Shown here piece after piece: positions 25,421-35,498 of a stretch of DNA of 64,000 bases (its first letter is position 1; every line of letters begins with the position of its first letter). The translations under genes were made by a program, and so were the position numbers. Source of the DNA: Paracoccaceae bacterium (lineage in GTDB: Bacteria > Pseudomonadota > Alphaproteobacteria > Rhodobacterales > Rhodobacteraceae). Under the pieces are notes generated by a model, which was not told where the DNA came from, did not search any database, and saw only the letters and a program-made list of their open reading frames with translations. The stretch is taken from positions 68,480 through 132,479 of the forward strand of contig JABBAP010000042.1 in NCBI GenBank assembly GCA_018607905.1, read 5' to 3'.

Positions 25421-26764
25421 TCACTGAAATGCGTGCAACTGCCCGTTACCAGACAAGATGTACATCCGATTTCCCGCGATCGCAGGCTGCGATGCCGCGC
25501 CACCCGGAATATCGACGGTTCCTGTTAACGCACCATTAACTGGATCATAGCTGCGCAAAAGGCCATCACTGCCGCCAACCCAAACCTGACCACCCGCCAA
25601 AACAGGCCCAAAATAGGCATAGGTCGCACGCTTGCGGCGGTCTCTTTCTGTTTTAAAATCAGGGAGTTCTTGGGACCAGACCTCGGTTCCGTCAGATGCG
25701 TTCAACCGTTTAACCGCAAAGCGATCAGTTACCATAAACACCGCGCCGCCAGCAGGCCACACGGGTGAATAAGACCCATCTTTCGCTGTCCACAACCGTT
25801 CACCTGAACGACGATCCATCGCCGCCAAACGCCCGGTTTGGTTCGCAACATACACCGTGCGACCATCAATCACGGGGTCGCCAGAAATATCTGCAACCAA
25901 ATTGCGCGCCAAACCTTTGTTGCCACCTGACACAGAACCGCTCCATGCACGCAGGCCGTTTGATGCAACCGTGCCAACCAGTTCCCCTGATGAAAACGGG
26001 ATCACAACCAGTTTTCCAAGGGCCGCCGGGGCACCCGCACCCGCAACACCAGCAGTGTTACCGGGGCTCAGTTGTTGCCACAAAATACGCCCGTTTTTGA
26101 TATCAAGTCCAAGCGCCACATTGTTGCGCCCGACAGCCACAACGGTGTCGCCGACAATCACAGGCGCTGCAGAAATCGCGCCCGTCATTTGATGACGCCA
26201 GCGCAAAGCCCCCGTCGCAGGGTTCATCACCACAATTTCGCCGTGACCGGTTGTTGCCGCTAAGATACCGTTTCCAAAGGCTAAACCGCCGCCCGATGCT
26301 TCGTTTGATTTTTCATTCGGCGGTGTCAGATCAGCCACCCAGACAGGAGCGCCAGCCGTGGTAAACGCGCGAACACCCGCGTTGGCATCCATCGTATAAA
26401 TGCGGCCATCAGCAATGATCGGGCTTGCGGTGATGGCATGTTTCTTTGAATTTCCGGTTCCAACATTGGCCGCCCAAATCCGCGTCAGGCTCCGTCCAAG
26501 GGATGGATGGCGGATCAAATGTTGCGCAGAGCCATTTCGGTGCGTCCAAGAGGCATTCGTCGCAGGTGCCGCCAACGACAGCTTATCAATGCGAACCTCA
26601 ATTTCTTCAACAGCAGGTACGTCTGCGCCTAGCGCGACGTTGGGCGCGCGAAGCTCGAGCCGTTCGCCCTCTAATACGCGTTCTCTCTCGCAGCCAAACA
26701 GGACCGCGCCCATCAGCAAAGACACGGTTAACGTGCGTCCAATTTTTGTTGCTTGTCCAGTCAT
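25421..26764 (-). CDS. bamB: Outer-membrane assembly lipoprotein BamB
   Basis: A 447-residue lipoprotein of the BAM complex, which inserts beta-barrel proteins into the outer membrane. The start at 26764 (84 bases into the track ORF) gives a signal peptide and lipobox: TVSLLMGAVLFGC. The rest is an eight-blade PQQ-like propeller, seen as repeats such as GRIYTMDANAGVRAF, GALRWRHQM, GRILWQQLSPG and DGLLRSYDPVNGAL. The neighbours yfgM and der make the assignment firm. Confidence 0.93.
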   Translation of the reverse strand: MTGQATKIGRTLTVSLLMGAVLFGCERERVLEGERLELRAPNVALGADVPAVEEIEVRIDKLSLAAPATNASWTHRNGSAQHLIRHPSLGRSLTRIWAANVGTGNSKKHAITASPIIADGRIYTMDANAGVRAFTTAGAPVWVADLTPPNEKSNEASGGGLAFGNGILAATTGHGEIVVMNPATGALRWRHQMTGAISAAPVIVGDTVVAVGRNNVALGLDIKNGRILWQQLSPGNTAGVAGAGAPAALGKLVVIPFSSGELVGTVASNGLRAWSGSVSGGNKGLARNLVADISGDPVIDGRTVYVANQTGRLAAMDRRSGERLWTAKDGSYSPVWPAGGAVFMVTDRFAVKRLNASDGTEVWSQELPDFKTERDRRKRATYAYFGPVLAGGQVWVGGSDGLLRSYDPVNGALTGTVDIPGGAASQPAIAGNRMYILSGNGQLHAFQ

Positions 26765-26863
26765 CGTAATCGCCACCCGCTCTGCCTCGATCTTATACTT
26801 TGATCTATTTGCTTTGTTATTTGTGCAAGTTTCTAAACGAAAAGGCAATCACGCCCTTTCGTC

Positions 26864-27535
26864 TTATTCAGACAATAAAACAGGTGCTGACGGCAGCTCC
26901 GCCCCAAGTGCGACCAACATTTGTGTTGCACGGTTGCGCAACCCGTCGGTGATTTCACTGTCTTGAAACAATTCGGTAAAAATCTCAATCGCGGCGCTCT
27001 GATCATCACCGGCCAGGGCGATTAAGCCCTGCTGTTCTAACGCCAACGGGCGGTACAAGGCACCAGGTGCAGCCAATTGGGCCAAGACCGCGTCACGCTC
27101 TGTGGCCTCTTGATCTTCGCCACGCAAAATCAACGCCTTTAACTGTGCCATATCAGCGTAAATCGGATCAGCGCCACTGTTTGCAACGCCTTCAAATGCC
27201 GCAATCGCTGCGTCTATGTCGCCTGCTTGGATCAGTTCGCCAGCGCGCCGCATCTCTACAACAACTTGCGCTGCCCCTGCATCAGGTGCGACATCAGCCA
27301 AGGCCGCGGCACGTGCTGCTGGCTCTTTTTCATCAAGTGCTGCAACCAACTTATCGCCAAGGGCTTGCGCCGCATTCGCTGTCGCTACCTTTTGATATTC
27401 CAAATACCCAGTGACACCAACAACGCCAACAACCAGCGCAATTGCGATCCAGCCGTATTTGCGAACATATTTATACAACTGATCGCGCCGAACTTCTTCG
27501 GTTACTTCTTCGATAAAGGAATCGGTATCACTCAC
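26864..27535 (-). CDS. YfgM-like membrane-anchored TPR protein
   Basis: A 223-residue protein with a short cytoplasmic N-terminus, one membrane helix (YGWIAIALVVGVVGVTGYLEY) and a periplasmic helical repeat domain. E. coli YfgM associates with the SecYEG translocon and with PpiD, handing exported proteins to periplasmic chaperones. The helices AGELIQAGDIDAAIAAFEGVA and LALEQQGLIALAGDDQSAAIEIF look like TPR units. It is the first gene of the yfgM-bamB-der operon, divergent from the RND pump genes. Confidence 0.85.
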   Translation of the reverse strand: MSDTDSFIEEVTEEVRRDQLYKYVRKYGWIAIALVVGVVGVTGYLEYQKVATANAAQALGDKLVAALDEKEPAARAAALADVAPDAGAAQVVVEMRRAGELIQAGDIDAAIAAFEGVANSGADPIYADMAQLKALILRGEDQEATERDAVLAQLAAPGALYRPLALEQQGLIALAGDDQSAAIEIFTELFQDSEITDGLRNRATQMLVALGAELPSAPVLLSE

Positions 27536-27637
27536 GACTGTCTCCTGCCCGTTTTCGCGCGGACATTACTGCGAAGCGGGTGACTTTGCCAAGCTGCATT
27601 TAGCAAAATGCTGCGACGTTTCGCCGTTTCGCTTAGA

Positions 27638-27700
27638 AAATAAGCAATGCTCTCTTGCCAGTGGTCCGACATCACCCTATTTAGAGAGCAGTGCTTATTT
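27638..27700. promoter_or_regulatory. Long inverted repeat upstream of the RND efflux genes
   Basis: AAATAAGCAATGCTCTCT (27638-27655) and AGAGAGCAGTGCTTATTT (27683-27700) are inverted copies with one mismatch in 18 pairs and a 27-base loop. Each arm contains its own small palindrome AGCAnTGCT. It lies 44-106 bases before the pump's fusion-protein ATG, in the 208-base divergent gap. A dimeric repressor operator or a leader hairpin would fit. No T-tract follows, so it is not a terminator. Confidence 0.65.
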
Positions 27701-27743
27701 ACGCCCAACAAAGATCTATTTTACTGGGCTGGAGGTTGCTTGC

Positions 27744-28835
27744 ATGCGTTTTACCCCACTTTTGACCGCGGCTTTGGTCTGCGCCTTTACTTATATGCTT
27801 ATTCTGGAACGCGAAACATTGCTCGCTTTTGCGGGAGCAGAGGCAGAAACCATCGCCGAGGAAGTGGTTTCAGATCGCATCGAAGATAAACCACCAGTTT
27901 CTGTTTTAGTCATGAAATCAAGCGCCAAACCCGTTGAACGCGGTATTGTATTGCGTGGCCAAACCGCTGCGTTCCGCTTGTTGGATGTCAAAGCAGAAAC
28001 AAGCGGCCAAGTCATTTCCTCGCCTTTGCGCGCTGGTACGCTTGTCGGCGAAGGTGAATTGCTGTGCCAATTAAACGCTGGCACAAAGCAGGCCTCAATG
28101 GCCGAGGCAAAGGCCCGTTTGGCCGAAGCAGAAGCAAACAACAAAGCATCAGCGACGCTTGTTCAAAAGGGGTATGCCTCTGAAACCTCGGCTTTTTCTC
28201 GTCTCGCCCAGCTTGAAGCTGCGCAAGCGGGCCTTGAACGCGCTGAAAAAGAAATGGAATATCTCGAAATCCACGCGCCGTTTTCTGGCATTCTTGAAAC
28301 GGACACCGCAGAATTTGGCGCTTTGATGCAACCAGGCGCAACCTGCGCCCGCATTTTAGAACTCAATCCGATCAAACTGGTTGGCTACGCGACAGAACAA
28401 CAAGTCCGACGCATTGCCGTTGGTGGCATGGCTGGCGCGCGGATGATTGGCGGCGAAACGGTCGTTGGTCAACTGACTTTCATTTCACGCAGTGCGGACC
28501 CTGAAACCCGCACATTCAAGGTCGAAGTTACTATTCCCAACGAAAAACTCGAAATTAGGGATGGCTCGACGGCCGAAATTTTCATCGCATTAAGTGGTGA
28601 AACTGGCCATTTGCTGCCCCAATCCTCACTGACGTTGAATGACGAAGGCGTCATAGGCGTGCGCATTGTAAACGGCGAAACCGCAAAATTTGTGGCCGTT
28701 ACAATTGTGAACGAAACATCGGATGGGTTTTGGGTCACGGGGCTTGATGAAAGCGTCGAAGTGATTGTTGTGGGCCAAGAATATGTAATTTCAGGGCGCC
28801 GCGTTACCGTCACCTATCAGGGCGATGCATCATGA
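27744..28835 (+). CDS. RND efflux periplasmic adaptor (membrane fusion protein)
   Basis: A 363-residue HlyD/AcrA-type adaptor linking an inner-membrane RND pump to the outer membrane. One N-terminal helix (LLTAALVCAFTYMLIL) anchors it. The lipoyl-like halves are seen in VKAETSGQVISSPLRAGTLVGEGELLCQL and EIHAPFSGILETDTAEFGALMQPG, flanking a coiled-coil hairpin rich in Ala and Glu (about residues 115-165). GGAGG eight bases before ATG 27744 supports the start. It overlaps the permease start by ATGA. Confidence 0.92.
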   Translation: MRFTPLLTAALVCAFTYMLILERETLLAFAGAEAETIAEEVVSDRIEDKPPVSVLVMKSSAKPVERGIVLRGQTAAFRLLDVKAETSGQVISSPLRAGTLVGEGELLCQLNAGTKQASMAEAKARLAEAEANNKASATLVQKGYASETSAFSRLAQLEAAQAGLERAEKEMEYLEIHAPFSGILETDTAEFGALMQPGATCARILELNPIKLVGYATEQQVRRIAVGGMAGARMIGGETVVGQLTFISRSADPETRTFKVEVTIPNEKLEIRDGSTAEIFIALSGETGHLLPQSSLTLNDEGVIGVRIVNGETAKFVAVTIVNETSDGFWVTGLDESVEVIVVGQEYVISGRRVTVTYQGDAS

Positions 28836-31800
28836 CTGGGCTGGTCGATTGGGCCTCTGCTCGGGCCAGAATGATCTTTGCGTTCATCGTTCTTTCCCTC
28901 GCAGCAGGCGGGTATTCTTACTATACCTTACCTAAAGAAGGCGAGCCTGACATCGACATCCCCGCGCTGTTTGTGTCCGTTCCCTTCCCTGGTATTTCTG
29001 CTGAGGACAGCGAAAAACTGTTGGTCAAACCAATGGAATCCAAACTGAAAGAACTGGATGGCCTCAAGGCTATTTCTGGCGTCGCATCCGAAAATTATGC
29101 ACTGGTTGTGATGGAGTTTGAATTTGGTTGGGACAAAGCCGCGACAATTGCCAACGTGCGCGATAAAATCAACCAAGCCGAAGCCGATTTCCCCGAAGGG
29201 GCAGAACAATACACAATTGATGAAATCAACTTCTCGCAATTCCCAATCCTTGTTGTTTCGCTGTCGGGTCAAATTCCAGAACGCACACTGTTGCGCGTCG
29301 CCAAAGATTTGCAGGATGAAATCGAGGGGCACTCTGGCGTGCTCGAAGCCGGGCTCGCGGGCCACCGCGACGAAATGCTGGAGGTCCTGATCGACCCCCT
29401 AAAACTCGAGGCGTATAACGTCACCGCAGGCGAATTGATCAATGTTGTGACCAACAACAACCAGTTGATCGCAGCAGGCGAAGTTGAAACCGCCAACGGC
29501 GCGTTTTCCGTCAAAATTCCCTCCGCTTTTGATGAGCCAAACGACGTCTACAGCCTGCCAGTCAAAGTAAATGGCGACAGCATAATTACCCTCGGTGATC
29601 TTGCCGATATCCGACTGACGTTTGAAGATCGCACAGGAACAGCACGTTACAACGGCCAAACAACGGTGGCGTTGCAGGTGGTTAAACGCAAAGGTTTCAA
29701 CCTAATCAACACCGTCACGGACGTGCGTGCTTTGGTGGAAAAAGCCCAAGAAGATTGGCCAGAAGAGCTGCAAAACTCGATCCAAGTTAGTTTTTCGATG
29801 GACGAGAGCAACCAAGTCGCTGACATGGTTGGACAGTTGGAATCCTCTGTTTTTACCGCGGTCGCGTTGGTGATGATCGTGATTCTTGCAGCACTCGGTG
29901 TGCGCTCCGCGTTGCTCGTTGGTTTTGCGATTCCAACGTCCTTTTTGCTGGCCTTCGCTTTAATGGCCCTATCGGGCATTTCAATTTCAAATATGGTTAT
30001 GTTCGGCCTGATCTTGGCGGTCGGGATGTTGGTGGACGGCGCCATTGTGGTGGTCGAATACGCTGACAAGGAAATCAGCAAAGGCACAGGGCCTATGCGC
30101 GCCTATGCCGCCGCTGCAAAACGGATGTTCTGGCCGATCATTTCCTCCACCGCGACAACCTTGTGTGCCTTTTTGCCGATGTTGTTCTGGCCCGGTGTAC
30201 CTGGCGAATTCATGCGGATGTTACCGATCACACTGATCTTCGTGCTGTCTGCCTCCCTGCTGGTCGCGCTGGTTTATTTACCCGTTGTTGGCGGCGTCAC
30301 GGGCCGCTTGTCGGCACTGCTGGAAAGTTCATCCAGTTTACTACGCGCCAAACTCCATTGGTCCCTGCGGATCATTCTATTCTTCGCAAGTGCCGCATTG
30401 TTGTTCGTTAGCGTCCTATTCATGCTGCGCGGAGCGATGCTGGCTGCGGCACCGGTATTTGTCATCAGTTGCATGGCGCTTTCAATCACTGGCGGTTCCA
30501 TCACGCCGCTCCGAAAAGAAAAGAAAATCCGCGCTGGATATCGCCGCTCGCCATTTGGTTGGTTCATCCACTTCCTGACGGGCAACCCCATTATGCCGAT
30601 CGTTTCAATCGTTGCGGTCGCCTTCTTTGTTGCAAGCGTGTTCAGCTATTTTGGCGAAAACTCCAAAGGCGTAGAATTCTTTGTTACCACCGAACCCGAA
30701 CGCGCAAACGTCTATGTTCGCGCGCGCGGCAACCTTTCGATTGAAGAAAAAGACCGCCTTTTAAGACTAGTTGAGGCCAGCATTGTCGATGTTCCCTACA
30801 TCGAGTCTACCTTTGCCTTTGCTGGTGAAGGCGGTTTGAACCAGAACACCAGCGGTGCCTCTCCGCCGATTGATACCATCGGCCAAGTCCAGATCGAACT
30901 GATGAACTGGAGCGAACGCCCGATTGGGTCTGGCCAAGGCATCTTGAACGACGTCAATAATCGCATCAAAGACATTCCCGGCATCCAAGCAGAGGTCACC
31001 GAACAGGCCATGGGGCCAGCGTCAGGTAAGCCGCTTAATCTGCGCCTAAAGGGCGAAGATTGGGACGATCTGATGCAAGCCGCTCAATATGTGCGAGCTA
31101 AGTTCGAGGAAACCAAGGGCCTAACAAAAATCGAAGACACGCGGCCATTGCCAGGTATTGATTGGCAAATCGACGTTGATATCCAACGCGCAGGGCGCTT
31201 CGGCGCGGACGTGCTGTCTGTGGGCGCAATGGTACAACTGGTTACCCGTGGCTTGTTGCTCGATACGATGCGGGTCGACAGCTCGGACGAAGAAATCGAA
31301 ATTCGCGTTCGCTTGCCCGAACAAGATCGCATCTTATCCACAATCGACACGCTGCGCGTGCGTACACAATCGGGCCTGATCCCGTTGTCGAATTTTATCA
31401 CCCGCACACCCGTTCAAAAACTGGGACAGATTGATAGGTCCGACGCGCAACGTTATTTTGATGTGAAATCAGATGTGAATGGTGATCTTTTTGTGGACAG
31501 CACAGGCAATTTTGTTGAAGCCGATGCCGCTGGAGCCAAACCCTTTAGCGGCCCACTTGCCATCGAAACCGTCACAAAATGGCTCGAGGAAGAAGCCGTT
31601 CTGCCCACAGGTGTGACATGGAAATGGGAAGGCGATCAAGAAGACCAAGAAGAATCCAGCGCCTTTCTTGGCAAAGCATTCATGGGTGCATTGGGCCTGA
31701 TGTTTGTGATCTTGCTTGCACAATTCAACTCGATTTATAACTCTGTTCTGGTACTGCTCGCGGTCATCCTTTCCACCACAGGTGTGCTGATCGGCATGCT

Positions 31801-32383
31801 TGTGATGGATCAGACGTTCTCGATCATCATGACGGGAACAGGCATCGTTGCGCTGGCTGGGATCGTGGTGAACAACAACATTGTTCTAATCGACACCTAT
31901 CAAGAATACGCGCAATACATGCCGCGTCTTCAGGCCATTGTGCGCACTGCCGAAGACCGCATTCGCCCTGTTCTATTGACCACTGTCACAACGATGGCGG
32001 GTCTTGCTCCGATGATGTACGGTTTGTCGATTGATTTTGCCAACGGTGGTTATGCCATCGACGCGCCAACCGCGCTGTGGTGGAAACAACTTGCCACTGC
32101 CGTTGTGTTTGGCTTGGGGATCGCGACGGTTCTAACGCTGGTGTTCACGCCATCCCTGCTCGCGTTTCGCATTTGGTTTACAGTTATCGCCAAATGGATC
32201 GGCGGCTTCGTTGCGGCCCTGATCGCCGGGCATTCCTCAAAGGTAGCGCTGAACCGTGCGCAATCGCGTGCAACACAGCAAATGTGGCTGGAAGAGATCA
32301 CTTGGGATGATGTGATCGAAGAGGGTCCAGAACCACTTGTTGAGGTTCCAGCACCTGCCACAGCAATGAAGGCCGCAGAATAA
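28832..32383 (+). CDS. RND-family efflux permease
   Basis: A 1183-residue proton-driven exporter, longer than the usual 1020-1050 residues. The family core is visible: TM1 and the periplasmic porter domain (YYTLPKEGEPDIDIPALFVSVPFPGISAEDSEKLL), the TM4 segment VGMLVDGAIVVVEYADKE with a single aspartate where AcrB has two, and the TM10-11 region GTGIVALAGIVVNNNIVLID. The extra length is in two places: an added pair of hydrophobic helices after TM6 (about residues 505-560) and a charged C-terminal tail. It overlaps the adaptor gene. No outer-membrane channel gene is adjacent. Substrate unknown. Confidence 0.93.
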   Translation: MTGLVDWASARARMIFAFIVLSLAAGGYSYYTLPKEGEPDIDIPALFVSVPFPGISAEDSEKLLVKPMESKLKELDGLKAISGVASENYALVVMEFEFGWDKAATIANVRDKINQAEADFPEGAEQYTIDEINFSQFPILVVSLSGQIPERTLLRVAKDLQDEIEGHSGVLEAGLAGHRDEMLEVLIDPLKLEAYNVTAGELINVVTNNNQLIAAGEVETANGAFSVKIPSAFDEPNDVYSLPVKVNGDSIITLGDLADIRLTFEDRTGTARYNGQTTVALQVVKRKGFNLINTVTDVRALVEKAQEDWPEELQNSIQVSFSMDESNQVADMVGQLESSVFTAVALVMIVILAALGVRSALLVGFAIPTSFLLAFALMALSGISISNMVMFGLILAVGMLVDGAIVVVEYADKEISKGTGPMRAYAAAAKRMFWPIISSTATTLCAFLPMLFWPGVPGEFMRMLPITLIFVLSASLLVALVYLPVVGGVTGRLSALLESSSSLLRAKLHWSLRIILFFASAALLFVSVLFMLRGAMLAAAPVFVISCMALSITGGSITPLRKEKKIRAGYRRSPFGWFIHFLTGNPIMPIVSIVAVAFFVASVFSYFGENSKGVEFFVTTEPERANVYVRARGNLSIEEKDRLLRLVEASIVDVPYIESTFAFAGEGGLNQNTSGASPPIDTIGQVQIELMNWSERPIGSGQGILNDVNNRIKDIPGIQAEVTEQAMGPASGKPLNLRLKGEDWDDLMQAAQYVRAKFEETKGLTKIEDTRPLPGIDWQIDVDIQRAGRFGADVLSVGAMVQLVTRGLLLDTMRVDSSDEEIEIRVRLPEQDRILSTIDTLRVRTQSGLIPLSNFITRTPVQKLGQIDRSDAQRYFDVKSDVNGDLFVDSTGNFVEADAAGAKPFSGPLAIETVTKWLEEEAVLPTGVTWKWEGDQEDQEESSAFLGKAFMGALGLMFVILLAQFNSIYNSVLVLLAVILSTTGVLIGMLVMDQTFSIIMTGTGIVALAGIVVNNNIVLIDTYQEYAQYMPRLQAIVRTAEDRIRPVLLTTVTTMAGLAPMMYGLSIDFANGGYAIDAPTALWWKQLATAVVFGLGIATVLTLVFTPSLLAFRIWFTVIAKWIGGFVAALIAGHSSKVALNRAQSRATQQMWLEEITWDDVIEEGPEPLVEVPAPATAMKAAE

Positions 32384-32400
32384 AACTTGCGGCTCCACCC

Positions 32401-32421
32401 TTCTTCTGGCCTTAAATATCC
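32401..32421 (+). repeat. Copy 5 of the intergenic repeat (TTCTTCTGGCCTTAAATATCC)
   Basis: A clear copy in the 86-base gap between convergent genes, 17 bases past the RND stop. The following CCGAGCGGAGCGG is a small GC-rich near-repeat. Confidence 0.6.
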
Positions 32422-32469
32422 CCCGAGCGGAGCGGACCCGCATCTATGATGCACACCAGAGGCTCAGAG

Positions 32470-34308
32470 TTACGCAACCTGCGCGTTGCCCTCGTCTTCA
32501 TCTGCCAATTGGCGATGCCACATGCTGGAATACCGCGCGCCAAGCTCTAACAGCTCGTCGTGGGTGCCTTGTTCAACCAAATGACCATCTTCCAACACAA
32601 CAATCTTATCAGCGTCCACAACCGTGGACAGACGGTGTGCAATCGTAATAACGGATCGTCCCTGCCCCATGCTGCGCAAACTGTCCTGAATATCGCGCTC
32701 GGTTTCTGTGTCGAGCGCTGAGGTCGCTTCGTCTAACAACAAAATAGGCGGATTTTTCAACAAGGTGCGAGCAATCCCGACCCGTTGCTTTTCCCCACCC
32801 GACAGCTTTAGGCCGCGTTCTCCAACGGTTGTTTCATACCCGTCTGGCAAGCTGACTACAAAATCATGAATTTTCGCGGCCTTGGCGGCGGCAATAACTT
32901 CATCGCGGGTCGCGCCCTCGCGCCCATAGGCCACGTTGTAGCCAATGGTGTCGTTAAACAGCACGGTATCCTGTGGCACGATACCAAGGGCGTCATGCAG
33001 CGAGGTTTGCGTGATATCGCGAATGTCCTGCCCATCAATGGACACGGATCCACCGTTCACATCGTAAAAACGAAACAGCAAACGTCCGATGGTGGATTTG
33101 CCAGACCCAGATGGCCCGACAACCGCAACCGTTTGGCCGGGCTTCACCTCTAAATCGAGAGTTTTGAGGATTTGACGGTCCGCATCATAGCCAAAATCAA
33201 CTGCCTTAAATTGAATACTGCCGCCCGTCACTTTCAAAGCCTTGGCATCTGGCTTGTCAGTCACTTCCTCGGGTTGTTCTAACAGATCGAACATCTCGCC
33301 CATATCGACCAGCGCTTGCCGTATTTCGCGGTACACCGTCCCCAGAAAATTCAGCGGCATCGTGATTTGGATCATATAGGCGTTCACCATCACAAAATCA
33401 CCGACCGTCAGCTGGCCGTTTTGCACCCCGATCGCCGCCATAACCATGACAATCACCAAGCCAGCCGTGATCAAAACAGATTGGCCAAAGTTCAGAAACG
33501 CCAAGGAATAGTTGGTTTTCAACGCCGCTGCCTCATAGCCCTTCATGCTTTCGTCATAGCGCATTGCTTCGCGCTGTTCGGCGCCAAAATATTTCACGGT
33601 TTCGAAATTCAGTAGGCTATCAATCGCCTTTTGGTTCGCATCGGTGTCTTGGTCATTCATCTCTTTACGAATTTGCACGCGCCATTCGGTCACTTTGAAC
33701 GTAAACCAAATGTAAATCCCAATGGTCAGCACAACGACGGCCAAGTACCAGACATCAAAAACAAAAAACAATATCGCGGAAATAAAGATCAGTTCCAGTA
33801 TCAACGGCCCAATTGAAAACAGCATAAAACGCAGCAGGAATTCCACGCCCTTCACACCGCGTTCAATAATTCGGCTTAATCCACCCGTTTTGCGTGTTAT
33901 GTGATATCGCAACGACAGCGCGTGCATGTGTTCAAATGTTTCCAACGCCAGTTTTCGCAGGGCGCGTTGCCCCACACGGGCGAAAATCACGTCGCGTAGT
34001 TGGTTGAAGCCAACAGACATCAAACGCAACACACCGTAGGCAATCGTTAATCCGACCGCCCCCATCGCCAACAAAACCGCAGGCTCAGCGGCATCTGCAA
34101 CAGGTGCCAACGCATCAACCGCAGCTTTGTAATAAAACGGCGTTGCCACAGAAATGACCCGCGCCAAAACCAAAACAATCAGGGCCAGAACAACGCGAAC
34201 CTTTACCGAAGATTTATCTGCTGGCCATAAATAAGGCGCGACCTTGCGAATGGTACGCATCCCGCTTTTACGGTCAATCTCGGCATCTGTTATGGTGGTT
34301 TTGCGCAT
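32470..34308 (-). CDS. Atm1-type ABC exporter (fused permease and ATPase)
   Basis: A 612-residue half-transporter. The membrane domain has six helices and the family segment NFETVKYFGAEQREAMRYDE. The ATPase has Walker A GPSGSGKST, signature LSGGEKQRVGIARTLL, Walker B PPILLLDEATSALD and an IAHRLST switch. Atm1 relatives export glutathione-conjugated sulfur or metal species linked to iron-sulfur assembly and metal tolerance; bacterial Atm1 works as a homodimer. ATG 34308 has AGGAG seven bases upstream, so I prefer it to the track's start. Confidence 0.9.
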   Translation of the reverse strand: MRKTTITDAEIDRKSGMRTIRKVAPYLWPADKSSVKVRVVLALIVLVLARVISVATPFYYKAAVDALAPVADAAEPAVLLAMGAVGLTIAYGVLRLMSVGFNQLRDVIFARVGQRALRKLALETFEHMHALSLRYHITRKTGGLSRIIERGVKGVEFLLRFMLFSIGPLILELIFISAILFFVFDVWYLAVVVLTIGIYIWFTFKVTEWRVQIRKEMNDQDTDANQKAIDSLLNFETVKYFGAEQREAMRYDESMKGYEAAALKTNYSLAFLNFGQSVLITAGLVIVMVMAAIGVQNGQLTVGDFVMVNAYMIQITMPLNFLGTVYREIRQALVDMGEMFDLLEQPEEVTDKPDAKALKVTGGSIQFKAVDFGYDADRQILKTLDLEVKPGQTVAVVGPSGSGKSTIGRLLFRFYDVNGGSVSIDGQDIRDITQTSLHDALGIVPQDTVLFNDTIGYNVAYGREGATRDEVIAAAKAAKIHDFVVSLPDGYETTVGERGLKLSGGEKQRVGIARTLLKNPPILLLDEATSALDTETERDIQDSLRSMGQGRSVITIAHRLSTVVDADKIVVLEDGHLVEQGTHDELLELGARYSSMWHRQLADEDEGNAQVA

Positions 34309-34383
34309 AGGTATTCTCCTGAACACCTGTAAATACGCCGCGCGATTGGGATTGACCAGACCACGGCCCGCGTTACGTGCGGT

Positions 34384-35385
34384 TTATTCGGGTAATTTAA
34401 AAATTTGACCGGGATAGATCAGATTGGCATCGCGGATCGTGTCGCGATTGGCATGGAAAATTTGCACGTATTTCACACCGTCACCGTAGGTATCCTGTGC
34501 TAATTCCCACAAAGTGTGACCTGGCTGAACAACCACGCGGCCCGTGTCAGTTGATGTTGCTCCGTCAGCCAGTAAATCTTGCGGAGCCGCGCGTTGAAAC
34601 GGGCTTTCAACGCGAGCTTGAACGCTACCCACATCGTTTATCTCATCGACGCGCAGGGTATACTGTCCTTGCGCAATTTCTGGCAGCACAACACGCCAAT
34701 TACCGTCGTTTGGTACCAATTCCGTTTCGATCGGTTCGTTGTCCACGTAAATACGCACAAATTGCGCGCCTGTTCCCTGGCCCGACAAAACCACGGCACC
34801 GCTGTTGTCATAAGAAATCGTATCAAGGCTCAACGGATTGGTCGCGGTCGGTAGTTCGGGTGCGCTGCGGGCTCCGCCTTGCAAAACCTCGGCGCCCGCG
34901 CCATCCGCCAGAACAATCGTGGGTGCAGTGCCTTCATTTGCGTCGGGCAATGGCGGCACGACCAGCACCGTTTGCACAGACACCGCGACCACACTGCCAC
35001 CGCGCAATTGTTGCAAGCCAACGGTCAGCGCGGCCTCTGCTTGGGGCAGCTGAAACAGCGCAACAAATGCGCCATTATTGTCCGTCTGCACCGTTTCGAT
35101 TTGATCTCCGCTTAGGACAATTGCCACGTCTGTAAGAGGTTCAGCGCTGCCGGCAATCACTGCTGAACCGGTGTCATCGACACGTACCAGATCAAACGTT
35201 GGCCCCGCCACGTTATCTGGCACTAAAGATTTTGGATCACTGACTTGCTCAACACCTACAGTCGAGACCGCGGAAACGGTTGGCTCAATAATTTGGGTCG
35301 ATTGCGTTCCCACAGATAAAATACCGACAACGAAAACAGCGCCTAGAGTGGAAGCGCCAGCGGCAATCCTTAGAGGTGCAGACAT
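34384..35385 (-). CDS. LysM-domain envelope protein with Ig-like repeat
   Basis: A 333-residue protein with one N-terminal membrane helix or uncleaved signal (IAAGASTLGAVFVVGILSVG). Two Ig/carboxypeptidase-regulatory-like beta domains follow (SAVIAGSAEPLTDVAIVLSG and its partner GAVVLSGQGTGAQFVRIYVDNEPI). The C-terminal LysM domain HTLWELAQDTYGDGVKYVQIFHANRDTIRDANLIYPGQIFKLP should bind peptidoglycan. This architecture is common in Rhodobacterales. I placed the start at ATG 35385 (MSAPLRI); the track begins 96 bases upstream in the LOG promoter region. Confidence 0.8.
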   Translation of the reverse strand: MSAPLRIAAGASTLGAVFVVGILSVGTQSTQIIEPTVSAVSTVGVEQVSDPKSLVPDNVAGPTFDLVRVDDTGSAVIAGSAEPLTDVAIVLSGDQIETVQTDNNGAFVALFQLPQAEAALTVGLQQLRGGSVVAVSVQTVLVVPPLPDANEGTAPTIVLADGAGAEVLQGGARSAPELPTATNPLSLDTISYDNSGAVVLSGQGTGAQFVRIYVDNEPIETELVPNDGNWRVVLPEIAQGQYTLRVDEINDVGSVQARVESPFQRAAPQDLLADGATSTDTGRVVVQPGHTLWELAQDTYGDGVKYVQIFHANRDTIRDANLIYPGQIFKLPE

Positions 35386-35498
35386 GATTAACATTTCAAC
35401 ATCGTTTTGCAGACCCGCAGTTTGGCATTTATCCTTGTTGCAACCGTGATACACTGAAACTTCATTAACACAAAACCCCAATCACAAAGACCTGACCC

